From Desertivirga arenae (GTDB taxonomy: Bacteria > Bacteroidota > Bacteroidia > Sphingobacteriales > Sphingobacteriaceae), in NCBI RefSeq assembly GCF_017355785.1, contig NZ_JAFEWE010000002.1, positions 360,618 through 424,617 of the forward strand: a DNA stretch of 64,000 nt. Reading direction: 5' to 3'. The notes beneath the pieces were generated by a model. That model was not told the DNA's origin. It saw only the letters and a list, made by a program, of their open reading frames with translations, and searched no databases. A program made the position numbers and the translations under genes. Each line of letters starts with the position of its first letter. The first letter of the stretch is position 1. Shown piece by piece: positions 23,897-33,111 of the stretch.

Positions 23897-25018
23897 TTAA
23901 AACTTTATATTTTTGGATTTCAACGTATTACCTACTTTCAAACTCAACTGCTTTGAAAAACTAATTGCAGGCTTCTCAACAGCAATATGTAATAAATAAG
24001 ATATTGGTATTGTTAGTCCTAACAATACAGACAAACCTACAAACCGGGTTAAATAAGGATTACTAAATGCGTAATGAGCGTTAAGGAACTTTAGGGTGTA
24101 CGGGACCACACACATCAGGATGACCATATGACTCAGATAAACGCTGTAGGAAATTGAACCTAAGAAAACCAATATTTTATTACTCAGAACAGACTGAATC
24201 TGTTGAGAACCAATCAGTATGATTAGCAGCAAAGAAGTTCCTAAGTAGGCGGTCAATTTAGCTGTTGTATAAACGTTTAGATTGAACATAAAACTAGCAC
24301 AATAGATGAAAGCGGCGCTAATCAGCACACCTATTTTAACTTTAAAAGGAATATTCAACCATAACTGCCTTAGCTCATTAGAGTACCTGGCAATGGCAAT
24401 TCCTATAGTAAAGCCTATTAAGTGAGGTTCAAACCCAAGAAAACCGATCACAACAAAAGCAAATGCAAATAGCCAAAGCGGATTGATCAGACAAATGATA
24501 ACCAAAAATGGAATCAGGGCCGAAATCAACATTTCTATTTGCAGAGTCCAGGCTTGCGGAATTAAATGCAAAGCAGGATTTTCGTTCACGTTAATAACTA
24601 GAGCTGCCTGCTTTAAATAGGACGATTGTTCACCCCATAAGTGATTGATCCAGCGTGACGCTTCCGGAATGGTTGCCAGATGCTCAGGGAAGAAATACTT
24701 CTTCGCGATGATACTCAGTGCCAGTACTGCCCAAAAAGCAGGAAAGATTCTAAAGATCCTGGAGATTATGTAAGAACTGTACTCTAATTTATTAATATTC
24801 TCGCGATCGCTGAAAAACTTTAAACTAATCACATAACCGCTCAAGACAAAGAAAAATACTACAGCGCCTTCACCGAACCAAAAGGCATGAAATGGCGTCC
24901 GATCTAAGAAAGTAAGAGAGTCGGGAAGTAAATATCCCCTTTTGAAATGGGAGAAGATCACTATCAATGCTGCAATGCCTCTGGCGCTGTCCAAATACTC
25001 AAGTCTCTGTCTAAGCAT
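23897..25018 (-). CDS. Membrane acyltransferase (acyltransferase 3 family)
   Basis: 373 residues, about ten membrane helices. The opening YLDSARGIAALIVIFSHF carries the R and H of the acyltransferase 3 family (OafA/NodX-like), and the rest follows its pattern, with a late VYLSHMVIL helix. Such enzymes move acetyl or other acyl groups across the inner membrane onto sugars of surface polysaccharides. Flanked by an intact HEPN gene and a fragment of the same gene, it may have entered by recombination. It is 2.9 kb from the polysaccharide locus on the opposite strand, so a role there is possible but not shown. Confidence 0.9.
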   Translation of the reverse strand: MLRQRLEYLDSARGIAALIVIFSHFKRGYLLPDSLTFLDRTPFHAFWFGEGAVVFFFVLSGYVISLKFFSDRENINKLEYSSYIISRIFRIFPAFWAVLALSIIAKKYFFPEHLATIPEASRWINHLWGEQSSYLKQAALVINVNENPALHLIPQAWTLQIEMLISALIPFLVIICLINPLWLFAFAFVVIGFLGFEPHLIGFTIGIAIARYSNELRQLWLNIPFKVKIGVLISAAFIYCASFMFNLNVYTTAKLTAYLGTSLLLIILIGSQQIQSVLSNKILVFLGSISYSVYLSHMVILMCVVPYTLKFLNAHYAFSNPYLTRFVGLSVLLGLTIPISYLLHIAVEKPAISFSKQLSLKVGNTLKSKNIKF

Positions 25019-25186
25019 GAAGAATAGATAAAATAAGCCAGATTGTACGATCCTGATTAAGAAAGGTTTAGGATGACTAAAGTTAAACTTGAAATTAATT
25101 TTTGTAACGCTGAAAAAGAGGGATAGATAGAGGTGTAACCTTGAATAACAAACTTAAATTGAGTAAGAAGTGTGGGAATAAACCAG

Positions 25187-25235
25187 TTTAACCTGCATTA
25201 TAAATCCAAAGACTGTATTAGTAATGCAGGTTAAA
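25187..25235. repeat. Inverted repeat between acyltransferase and HEPN genes
   Basis: Fourteen-base perfect arms TTTAACCTGCATTA and TAATGCAGGTTAAA with a 21-base spacer. It lies just downstream of the HEPN gene's stop and could be its transcription end, but no T-run follows. Confidence 0.6.
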
Positions 25236-25259
25236 TTTGAGTTAAAAGAACTATTGAAA

Positions 25260-26171
25260 TCAGTTTAAGGACGAAGGGAAAGCAGCTGCCATCTCTCCTA
25301 ATTTATCTTCACATCTCTCCTCTACCCTCTTTAGAAAGGCAGCTACTTCAGCATAGATCCTTTCCACATCCTTTTCGTTAACCTCGAAATCCTGCTTGTA
25401 CCGTGCACCGGAATAACTTCTCTGCAGTAGCTGGAATAAGCGTTGCTCTTCGGGGCGTTGCCTGGGGAAAAGAAACTCTTCCTCGCAGAAGCATAAACAA
25501 AGATCTTGTAAGCGCCCGAGGCTATGAATATCTGCACGATAACCCATAAATACACGGATCAAAGCAGTAAGCCCTTGTTCCATGGCCTGATGCAGTAAGA
25601 ACATGCTGATCGTATTATTCTCCTGATCCAGAGAAGAACCTGCGGCTTGCAGAAAGCCTTTAGCCAGATTATTATTGTATTCAAAGCGCAGTGCCACTTT
25701 TTCAAATACCTTTTCCACATCAGGTTCGATATAAGGGACAGTTTCTAATAGTCCGTTGCGGGAGTACAGCATTCTACCGTAGCGGAAGACCGAAGTAAAG
25801 AAGCGGTTTCCGTTTGCTAGTGCCTGCTCTATCGTTTCCATTCCATGAGCAAGCAGGGTGATCTTCCCTAATTTGAAATGGGCATTCACGTAATCCTGTA
25901 ACAGATGCTCCTGGCGTTCTATGCTCTCTGTAACTACCATTAGAAAGTAATGACAGTGGCCATTAGTACTTTCGGGATCGAATGTGCTGATATTTGTGGT
26001 CATACTCATCCTTTTAGCAAAACAGATTAACTTAACGATGTCGGTTCTAGCAGCAAGGTCGATTACCAGTTCTTTGATCGCTTCCTCTGCTTCGAGGTGG
26101 TGAATGGCGAAGGCTTTGACGGGTTTATCCCAGGGAGAAAGAGGAAGATGGGAGGATTCACCGGGTTTCAT
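25260..26171 (-). CDS. HEPN domain protein with nucleotidyltransferase-like N-terminus
   Basis: 303 residues. The C-terminal part (about 165-290) reads FLLHQAMEQGLTALIRVFMG then YRADIHSLGRL, the typical helix pair of HEPN domains; the catalytic R-x4-6-H motif of RNase-type HEPN is not evident, so it may be a structural or binding form. The N-terminal half (LEAEEAIKELVIDLAARTDI, HYFLMVVTE) looks like a degenerate nucleotidyltransferase fold, but key G-S/D-x-D residues were not found. HEPN/MNT pairs often act in toxin-antitoxin or defence roles. A Shine-Dalgarno-like GGAGG precedes the start. A fragment of the gene is at 23757. Confidence 0.8.
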   Translation of the reverse strand: MKPGESSHLPLSPWDKPVKAFAIHHLEAEEAIKELVIDLAARTDIVKLICFAKRMSMTTNISTFDPESTNGHCHYFLMVVTESIERQEHLLQDYVNAHFKLGKITLLAHGMETIEQALANGNRFFTSVFRYGRMLYSRNGLLETVPYIEPDVEKVFEKVALRFEYNNNLAKGFLQAAGSSLDQENNTISMFLLHQAMEQGLTALIRVFMGYRADIHSLGRLQDLCLCFCEEEFLFPRQRPEEQRLFQLLQRSYSGARYKQDFEVNEKDVERIYAEVAAFLKRVEERCEDKLGEMAAAFPSSLN

Positions 26172-26307
26172 GGCAGGCCTCCTTCCTTGGTGAATGTGTG
26201 ATGGATTGAGTGAGTGAATAAATAATGGAATGTGTTCTTTGGACCTGCTTGCTAAGAAGAGGCCGGTAGCAGAGACAGCCTGGTGCCCCTGCTACTAATT
26301 CATTTTT

Positions 26308-26455
26308 CTGTTGACGCATTTTGAGAAAAATAAAAATATAGGCTCAGGTCACCGCGTCAACAGTCGGATAACCGAATATCAGCCGGACTTACACCGGATT
26401 GCCTGAGCTTTATTGTTAAGAAAATAATTCGTTGGATTGCTCCAACTGTTGACGC
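26308..26455. repeat. Triple CTGTTGACGC repeat
   Basis: CTGTTGACGC at 26308-26317 and 26446-26455, and its complement GCGTCAACAG at 26354-26363. The first and the complement form an inverted repeat of 56 bases. It could be a regulator site cluster or the end of a decayed mobile element. Confidence 0.6.
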
Positions 26456-26538
26456 ACTGTAAATATGAGGAATTTTTTTAGCTTTCTTCCTCTTTTCGTC
26501 AATTCTATTAGTGATTGTTAAACAACAGGAGATTTAGT

Positions 26539-26568
26539 ATGAAAAAATTATTCTATGCCAACGTTTGA
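26539..26568 (+). other. Nine-codon mini-ORF with strong ribosome binding site
   Basis: AGGAG sits 9 bases before ATG; the frame encodes MKKLFYANV and then stops. It may be a leader peptide or the start of a gene whose remainder was lost. The sequence after it is not an open continuation. Confidence 0.35.
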
Positions 26569-26856
26569 AATTAATTTTTTATTAATTTGCGCTACTGTTT
26601 CAACGCAGCAATTTTCATAGGTAGATGTGGGGTGGAGTCGAGTCTAATCCCGCTTTTTTTTTCAAATCTGTGTAGTTCCTATTGCCTTCGTGAATGCAGG
26701 TTTTCAGCATATCACTTTTGTTCTTCTTTCTCGGTTGATATAAATCTGGCTTCCTACGTGCGCTGAAATGGCTTCTTGCAGTAGTGGACCTACACATTCT
26801 TATAGTGCAAATAGATTTGAATAGTGTGGATCTTAATTAAGGGAATGTGAAGAGCC

Positions 26857-27606
26857 TCAAAATCTCAAAAACTGCGGAATCTTTCTTACTGGCTTTAAAA
26901 ACGCAGCCAGCTTGGGAAATTTAATTCCATTCATTTTCATTGCTTCCAAGTCAGCCTTATTAGCCTTCATCCTTGCTTCTACAGAACTATTACTCATTCC
27001 TCCTGCTCTCATTTTAACCATCAGTTCCGGGAGATAGATTGTCTTCAGTTTGTTTTTGTGCAAGAATCGGATCATTAGTTCATAATCAGCAGCACTTCCC
27101 ATATCCAGCCGATAATCGCCTAATTTTTCGAATAGTTCCCGCTTAGCATAAAACGTAGGGTGAGCCGGCATCCAGCCCCATTGAAACATCCCATGGTGAT
27201 AAGTCTTCGACTTCCATTTACGTAGGACTTTGTCAGTATTCTGCTGGTCTACATACCACAGGTCTCCGTAAAGGACATCTGCCCCGCTTTGCACAAATGC
27301 ATTTGCGATCTTCTCAACTACATTTTCATTTGCAAAAAAATCATCAGCATTTAGAAGCCCCACGACATCTCCTGTTGCCAGTTTTATACCCTTATTTAAT
27401 GCATCATACATTCCTTTATCTTTTTCTGTAACTATTTTCGTTATCTTTTCGTTGAAGGGGCTTAACATATGGAGAGTGGAGTCCTGTGAAAGACCATCTA
27501 CAATAATATACTCTATATCTGGATACTTTTGAGAAACGACAGAATTAACGCAATCTTTGATAAAACGCTCTGCATTATAGGTGACTGTAATTACGGATAT
27601 TTTCAA
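26857..27606 (-). CDS. Family 2 glycosyltransferase
   Basis: 249 residues, no membrane segment. A GT-A fold: ISVITVTYNAERFIKDCVNS at the start, IIVDGLSQDST with D37, and NADD (86-89) as the DxD-type metal and nucleotide-sugar site. The late HPTFYAKRELFEKLGDYRLD block is typical of the CPS/EPS-type GT2 enzymes. It would add one sugar to a lipid-linked glycan at the cytoplasmic face. It is the only glycosyltransferase on the minus strand and diverges from the Wza homologue, from which it is separated by 90 bases. Confidence 0.92.
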   Translation of the reverse strand: MKISVITVTYNAERFIKDCVNSVVSQKYPDIEYIIVDGLSQDSTLHMLSPFNEKITKIVTEKDKGMYDALNKGIKLATGDVVGLLNADDFFANENVVEKIANAFVQSGADVLYGDLWYVDQQNTDKVLRKWKSKTYHHGMFQWGWMPAHPTFYAKRELFEKLGDYRLDMGSAADYELMIRFLHKNKLKTIYLPELMVKMRAGGMSNSSVEARMKANKADLEAMKMNGIKFPKLAAFLKPVRKIPQFLRF

Positions 27607-27647
27607 AATGTTTGTATTATCCCAGCAAAACTCTCAAAAAAATCCGT

Positions 27648-27655
27648 TAATTTTG
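27648..27655 (+). promoter_or_regulatory. Putative -7 box of the polysaccharide export operon
   Basis: TAATTTTG fits the Bacteroidetes -7 consensus TAnnTTTG and lies 42 bases ahead of the Wza-homologue start. No good -33 TTTG was found at the usual distance, so it is tentative. Confidence 0.4.
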
Positions 27656-27696
27656 AAAATTATATTAAAAAGACTTTAGATCTCCTACACTAATTT

Positions 27697-28491
27697 ATGA
27701 AGTTTACATTGAAAGGAAAAAGCAGCTTACTGTTAACATTAAGCATTCTTTTATTATTATCTTCTTGTGCTACCAGGTATAAGAATGCTTTGTTTACCAG
27801 TAAGGCAGATGCAGTAATGGATACACTTAAAACTGTGTATGTTGCTAACGATAAGGGACCTGAAGACTTGTATTATAGGATTAAGCCAGGAGATCAAATT
27901 TCTGTTCGCAATCTTCAAAATATCGAATTTGGAGCTCAGGGTACCGCAACTGCTGGATCATCTTCAAATAATGAAACTTTATATATTATCGATCCAGAGG
28001 GCACGGTGAATCTGCCGGTGGTCGGCAAGGTTCAAGTTGGAGGGTTAACAAGAAGAGAAGCTACAATAAGATTGCAAGAACTTTATTCCAAAACTCTATT
28101 TAAAGATCCTATTATCGCAATCAGCATTGTCAACCTGAAGGTAACAATGCTCGGTGAATTTAATACTCAAGGAAATTTCCTTATTGAAAGAGATAACGTA
28201 TCTCTTATAGAAATTCTAGGACAAGCTGGCGGGCTTACAGAAAAGGCGGATCCGAAAAAGATAAAGATCATTCGTGGAGACAAAAGCAACCCTGAAATAA
28301 TTTATGTTAATCTAAAGGACATTAATAGTTTGGGAAATAGGAAATTGGTACTCCAAAGCGGTGACATTATTTATGCAGAACCGAAAAAAATATACTCTTC
28401 TACGGAAGGTGTGCAAACAGCGATGTCGTTTGTTCAGCCAGTAGTGCTGATTTTGAATACTATTGTAATTATCTATAATCTTTCTCGTTAA
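27697..28491 (+). CDS. Wza-like polysaccharide export lipoprotein
   Basis: 264 residues. A lipoprotein signal ends LLLSSC with Cys at 24. Residues about 50-130 form the Poly_export domain (YYRIKPGDQISVRNL, then GTVNLPVVGKVQVGGLTRRE), followed by a SLBB domain (about 140-225, VTMLGEFNTQGNF). The C-terminus ends in a hydrophobic helix (VVLILNTIVIIYNL) that may span the outer membrane, as in Wza. It forms the outer-membrane channel for export of the locus's polysaccharide. The stop overlaps the start of the Wzc homologue by one base. Confidence 0.94.
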   Translation: MKFTLKGKSSLLLTLSILLLLSSCATRYKNALFTSKADAVMDTLKTVYVANDKGPEDLYYRIKPGDQISVRNLQNIEFGAQGTATAGSSSNNETLYIIDPEGTVNLPVVGKVQVGGLTRREATIRLQELYSKTLFKDPIIAISIVNLKVTMLGEFNTQGNFLIERDNVSLIEILGQAGGLTEKADPKKIKIIRGDKSNPEIIYVNLKDINSLGNRKLVLQSGDIIYAEPKKIYSSTEGVQTAMSFVQPVVLILNTIVIIYNLSR

Positions 28492-30896
28492 TGAACAACC
28501 CCGAATTGCAGGAAAAAAGAATCCTGGAACAAAAAATAGATTATTCTAAAATATTTAAAATAATTTGGAGCCGATGGTATTGGATAGCAGCTTGCACGAT
28601 TGTTGCAGCTTTACTTGCATATTTTTACCTCTGGTATACTCCGCCGCAATATTCGACAACAGGGTCTCTAAAGTTTGATGAAAAAAGGACAGAACTGAAC
28701 GACCTACTATCGAGCAGTTCTAATTTATATAGTAGGAATAATAAACTTCAATCCGAAGGTTTCGTTATCCAATCCAGAGACGTATTATTAAATGCAATAG
28801 GTAGATTAGATTACAAGGTTTCCTATCTTTTGAAAGGAAAAGTAAGGACCACAGACGTTTATCCCAACAAACCTTTTCCCATTGAAATTATAAAACAAGA
28901 TTCTTTAAACTTCATTAGAAAACCTATAGACATCGAAGTTATTGATTTAAAATCTTTTAAGCTGTCTTATAAAGAAGGAAAAAATGAAGTCGAAAGAACT
29001 TACAAATTTGGAGACGTCATTCATTTTCCTGGTATAGACTTTAAAATAAAAGGGGATCACTCCGGCTCTACTAAGGGCAACTATTCTTTCAAATTCAACT
29101 CAAAGGATGACTTTTTGAGTCGAGCTTCAACAATAATCACGAAGGAAGCTGCAAAGAGTGCCAATGTAATGCAATTAAATTTAACTGACAAAAATCCTCT
29201 ATTTGCAATTAATCTTTTAAATGCGATTATGAAAGAGTATGTCGATTATGATGTACGCCAGCGAGGAACATCAGCATCTCAAACAATCGACTTCATCGAG
29301 AGACAATTAAGTTTTCTATATAATAAAGTGCAGGAATCTGGAGGGGCTTTAGAAAAATACAAGAAAAGTAATAGGCTGATTGATTTATCCTCTAGTACCG
29401 AGATTAGTATGTCAAAGTACACCGAACAAGAAAGCCAAAAACAAGCACTCAAACTTGAAGAACTCGCAATTTCGCAACTACAGCAGCAAATAGAAAACAA
29501 CAAAGATAAGGTTAGTTTAAATTTTAATTTGGAAGGTTCTATAGGTGGTTTACTTTCGGGTTTAGTTGGACAGCTAAATCTTTTAATTGTTGAAAGAGAT
29601 AAGAAGTTAGTTCAATTTAACGAAACATCTGCCCCTATTCAGCAGCTTGACAAACAAATTGATGAAATTAAGCAAGCTATTGTTAATAATATTCGCCTAC
29701 TACGGGAAAGAAATCAGAAGACGCAAAGGTACATAGACAGCCAAATTTCGGCGGTTCAGCAAGAACTTAATAATATCCCTAGCGCTGAACGTGATTTTGC
29801 AAAATTACAATCTGAATTTGATATAAATCAAAAGGTCTTTTCGTACTTGTCAGAAAAAAGGTTAGAAGCTCAAATTACTAGAGCAGCTGTAGTACCTGGC
29901 GCAACTATTGTAGATTTTGCAACAGGGGCATCGGTCATTTCGCCTGTCCCAAGTAAGGTTTATACAAATGCTATTTTAGCAGGCTTCGTGCTGGGAATCG
30001 GGCTTATCTTTTTGGTTCGGGTCTTAAATCCCTATATCTATGACCGTGATACAGTCATGACCTATACAGCGACTCCGATTATTGGAGTCATAAGAAAATT
30101 TCCAGGTTTCATTGATGAAGATAATAGACAAGCACTATCCCTTCAACAGCCGAAGTCATCATTTGCAGAATCGGTAAGATCAGTTCGGACAAACTTAAGC
30201 TTCCTTGCATCAGAGAAAAATTCCAAAGTTATTTGCGTGACGTCTGAAGTTGCAGGAGAAGGAAAATCTTTCGTCTCGGTTAATCTAGCCAGTACTCTTG
30301 CTTTGATTGACAAAAAAGTTGTATTGGTTGGAGCAGATTTAAGAAGATCAAAACTACATAGAACATTTAACATTGAAAATAAAAAAGGCCTGAGTTCATA
30401 TTTATCCAGACAATCTAATCTAGATGCTATTATTCATAAAACCAGTCTAGAAACTTTAGATTTCATTCCTTCTGGTCCAGTTCCACCAAATCCTTCCGAA
30501 CTTTTACATTCTAATTTAATGCGGGAACTATTAGTAGAACTATCGGAAAAGTACGACTACATTTTGTTAGACACAGCTCCTGTTGGATTAGTTTCTGATT
30601 CAATCCCTCTAATCCGCAATTCAGATATTAACATATTTGTAATTAGGTCTGGAACCTCTCGATTCAACGCAGCCACAATTCCAGATAAACTATCAAGCGA
30701 ATATCACTTGAATAACGTAGTTATCGTGTTGAATGCTTTTGGAGATGACATGCTCTATGGGAACTATTATCAAACGACTTACTATGGGAATTACACTCAG
30801 TACTACTATTCAGATTACAATAATACTTATAGTGGCAGTGGCTATTACACAGATAGCAAAAAACCTACATGGTGGCAGTTTTGGAAGAAAGACTAA
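28491..30896 (+). CDS. Wzc-like chain-length regulator and tyrosine kinase
   Basis: 801 residues. An N-terminal Wzz domain has a membrane helix near 32-52 and long coiled coils; a GNVR-like segment and a second membrane helix lie near 488-508. The cytoplasmic BY-kinase domain has Walker A SEVAGEGKS (about 583-591), Walker A' VVLVGADLRRSK and Walker B YDYILLDTAP. The last 40 residues hold a dense tyrosine cluster (NYYQTTYYGNYTQYYY), the usual autophosphorylation tail. It controls chain length and export with the Wza homologue. A terminator follows, so the two genes can be expressed on their own. Confidence 0.95.
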   Translation: MNNPELQEKRILEQKIDYSKIFKIIWSRWYWIAACTIVAALLAYFYLWYTPPQYSTTGSLKFDEKRTELNDLLSSSSNLYSRNNKLQSEGFVIQSRDVLLNAIGRLDYKVSYLLKGKVRTTDVYPNKPFPIEIIKQDSLNFIRKPIDIEVIDLKSFKLSYKEGKNEVERTYKFGDVIHFPGIDFKIKGDHSGSTKGNYSFKFNSKDDFLSRASTIITKEAAKSANVMQLNLTDKNPLFAINLLNAIMKEYVDYDVRQRGTSASQTIDFIERQLSFLYNKVQESGGALEKYKKSNRLIDLSSSTEISMSKYTEQESQKQALKLEELAISQLQQQIENNKDKVSLNFNLEGSIGGLLSGLVGQLNLLIVERDKKLVQFNETSAPIQQLDKQIDEIKQAIVNNIRLLRERNQKTQRYIDSQISAVQQELNNIPSAERDFAKLQSEFDINQKVFSYLSEKRLEAQITRAAVVPGATIVDFATGASVISPVPSKVYTNAILAGFVLGIGLIFLVRVLNPYIYDRDTVMTYTATPIIGVIRKFPGFIDEDNRQALSLQQPKSSFAESVRSVRTNLSFLASEKNSKVICVTSEVAGEGKSFVSVNLASTLALIDKKVVLVGADLRRSKLHRTFNIENKKGLSSYLSRQSNLDAIIHKTSLETLDFIPSGPVPPNPSELLHSNLMRELLVELSEKYDYILLDTAPVGLVSDSIPLIRNSDINIFVIRSGTSRFNAATIPDKLSSEYHLNNVVIVLNAFGDDMLYGNYYQTTYYGNYTQYYYSDYNNTYSGSGYYTDSKKPTWWQFWKKD

Positions 30897-31302
30897 TAAT
30901 TTTACAACCTTAATCGCTAGTCTTTAAGAACCTAAGAAAGCGGAGATGATTTCTTCGCTTTCTTTTTTACAGAATTATAGAATTATCAAAAAAAGTCCCA
31001 AAACATTAAAAAGCTTACTTACTTTTGAATACCAAATAATGAGTTTAGCAAAACAATATTCTGCATTCTGTAATGAGGATATTCAGATAAGGTATATGTG
31101 GTTTAATCATCTTAGTAAGACGAGTAATTTTAAGTTATTCTAGGTTACGCTTGATGTACTCATTCTGTAAAATTGAAAGAACAAGACTGCTTAAAGCAAT
31201 TCTAACGGCAAGATTTGATCTAAGATCGGAGCTTTTAGACAAGCAATTTAAGCATATTTACGAGAAGGGCCTTAAAAACTAATACAACATTGGCAAACGA
31301 AT
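30897..31302. other. Gap between the export pair and the main gene run
   Basis: Begins with the terminator at 30934-30968. The remainder is AT-rich with no gene; the frame at 30946-31143 starts inside the terminator and shows no protein features. The promoter of the long downstream operon should be here, but I could not pick a box with confidence. Confidence 0.5.
30934..30968 (+). terminator. Intrinsic terminator after the Wzc homologue
   Basis: Stem AAGAAAGCG/CGCTTTCTT with a 13-base loop followed by TTTTT. It separates the Wza/Wzc pair from the asnB-led operon. Confidence 0.85.
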
Positions 31303-33111
31303 ATGTGTAGAATTGCAGGAATTATTTCGGGAGAAAAAGAAGCTCCCGAGCTTTATGAAAAGGTTAAATCTATGTGCGATTCTATGCAACACGGAGGACC
31401 TGATGATGAAGGTATATTCATCTCTGAACAAGGAAATGTTGCATTTGGACACCGTAGGCTTTCCTTCCTTGACTTGACCTCCTTAGGACACCAGCCAATG
31501 ACTGATTCGAAAGCTCAGTGCTATATCGTGTTTAACGGAGAAGTTTACAATTTCCTGGAATTGAAGAATGAGTTATTAAGTAAGGGCTATCAGTTCAAAA
31601 GCAACTCTGACACAGAAGTCATATTAGCTAGCTATTTAGAATGGGGAACTTTAGCGTTTGCGCGATTTAACGGGATGTTTGCATTTGCCATCTATGACAT
31701 AAGAAAGCAGCAAGTATTCTTGGTACGAGATTCTGCAGGAATTAAGCCATTATATTATTACAATGAAACAGGAACTGGGGAACTAATTTTTACTTCTGAA
31801 GTAAAGGCATTTCTAAATATTGATAGCGGATGGGAGGAGAACCCGGATTGGAAACTTCTACTACTAACCTTTGGGCATATTCCGGAACCCTATACAACAC
31901 TTAAAAATATTAGATCTTTAGAAAAAGGGAGCTATTTACAGTACGATCTTTCATCAAGATCAATAGTTAAAAGAGAAAAATTTCGAAAGCTTGGTTTCTC
32001 TCAGGTAAAAATTAAAACTAAAGCAGAAGCTGAAAGTGCGATAAGAGAGAAATTGCAGGCAGCAGTAGATCGGCACTTGATCTCGGATGCGCCCGTAGGA
32101 TTGTTTCTTAGTGGGGGAATAGATTCAAGTTTATTAACCCTTCTCGCAGCAGGTCAATTAAAAGATCAGCTACACACACTATCCGTTACCTTCTCTGAAC
32201 AAGATTTTTCCGAAAGGGAGTACCAGCAAGCTATAATAGAAAAAGTCAACTGCAAACACAAAAACTACACCGTTGGTAAATCTGACTTAGAAAACAACTT
32301 AGATGCTATCATCGCTGCTTACGATCAGCCTAGCGACGATGGAATAAATTCTTGGTTTATTTCTAAATGTGCACATGATAACGGTTTAAAAGCTGTACTT
32401 TCAGGTTTGGGAAGCGATGAGCTGTTTGGAGGTTATCCATCATTTCATCGGATGGAGCAATTATACCTGTTAAAACATCTTCCATCTTTTGCTCTCAGTA
32501 TGGCGCGCTCACTTCCCTCCGCCCCTCTTCGCAGGCTTGAATGGTTGCGGATTCAGGGGCCAGTTGGATTATATTTAACAATGAGAGGGCTTTGTACACC
32601 GGAACAAGCTGCATCTCTTTGTAACATATCAGTAACAGATGTCGTAAGGAGAATTGGTTCATTAAAATTTCAACCAATGGAAGACGACCTTCAAAAAGAA
32701 GAAGCTGCCACTTGGCTTGAACTTAACTACTACATGCAAAACCAGCTATTGAAAGACTCTGATTTTATGAGCATGCAACATGCGCTTGAATTACGTGTTC
32801 CTTTTCTGGATCAGGATTTTGTAGATACAGTCTATTCTATAGACCCTAAGCTCCTTTATAAGCATAAAGGGCTACCAAAACAGTTGTTAATTGATTCATT
32901 TAAAGACGTTCTGCCGGAGAAAATATGGAACCGGAAGAAAATGGGATTTTCTTTTCCATTCCAGACATGGTTCGGGAAAATGGGTCAAATAAAAGAAGCT
33001 GTAAAAGTAACGAAGGCAGGAGAAGGCTTATGGAACGGCTTTGAACAGGGAACGATTCATTGGTCGAAGGTTTGGGCTTATTATTTAACTTTAACATTCA
33101 GCAGGTCGTGA
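31303..33111 (+). CDS. asnB: Asparagine synthetase B (glutamine-hydrolysing) homologue
   Basis: 602 residues. It starts MCRIAGI with the catalytic Cys2 of the class II glutamine amidotransferase domain (about 2-190, with QHGGPDDEG, HRRLSFLD and FNGEVYN). The synthetase domain has the PP-loop SGGIDSS (270-276) and LGSDELFGGYPSF. Both active sites are intact. In polysaccharide loci such proteins are often thought to amidate sugar acids or amino acid decorations instead of making free asparagine; which applies here is not visible. It is the first gene of the long operon and its stop overlaps the GTG start of the next gene. Confidence 0.93.
   Translation: MCRIAGIISGEKEAPELYEKVKSMCDSMQHGGPDDEGIFISEQGNVAFGHRRLSFLDLTSLGHQPMTDSKAQCYIVFNGEVYNFLELKNELLSKGYQFKSNSDTEVILASYLEWGTLAFARFNGMFAFAIYDIRKQQVFLVRDSAGIKPLYYYNETGTGELIFTSEVKAFLNIDSGWEENPDWKLLLLTFGHIPEPYTTLKNIRSLEKGSYLQYDLSSRSIVKREKFRKLGFSQVKIKTKAEAESAIREKLQAAVDRHLISDAPVGLFLSGGIDSSLLTLLAAGQLKDQLHTLSVTFSEQDFSEREYQQAIIEKVNCKHKNYTVGKSDLENNLDAIIAAYDQPSDDGINSWFISKCAHDNGLKAVLSGLGSDELFGGYPSFHRMEQLYLLKHLPSFALSMARSLPSAPLRRLEWLRIQGPVGLYLTMRGLCTPEQAASLCNISVTDVVRRIGSLKFQPMEDDLQKEEAATWLELNYYMQNQLLKDSDFMSMQHALELRVPFLDQDFVDTVYSIDPKLLYKHKGLPKQLLIDSFKDVLPEKIWNRKKMGFSFPFQTWFGKMGQIKEAVKVTKAGEGLWNGFEQGTIHWSKVWAYYLTLTFSRS

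Larger units (their letters stand above)
26172..26856. other. Gene-free stretch before the polysaccharide locus
   Basis: No convincing gene. It contains three copies of CTGTTGACGC (26308 and 26446 direct, 26354 inverted) and an outer CTCAGG/CCTGAG pair, and a 9-codon open frame with a strong ribosome binding site (26539-26568). A weak TAATTTG box occurs near 26581 reading right. The minus-strand frame at 26615-26797 has no features of a real protein. Confidence 0.5.

Noticed and set aside
26615-26797. Minus-strand frame of 60 codons upstream of the glycosyltransferase
   Set aside because: No conserved pattern and no start signal; the residue mix (R, S, T-rich) looks like noise.
30946-31143. 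Plus-strand frame of 65 codons after the Wzc homologue
   Set aside because: It begins inside an intrinsic terminator and has no features of a protein.
33060-33107. Longer N-terminus for the GT4 gene after asnB
   Set aside because: Would read 48 bases within the asnB gene; the GTG overlapping the stop gives the expected first beta strand.
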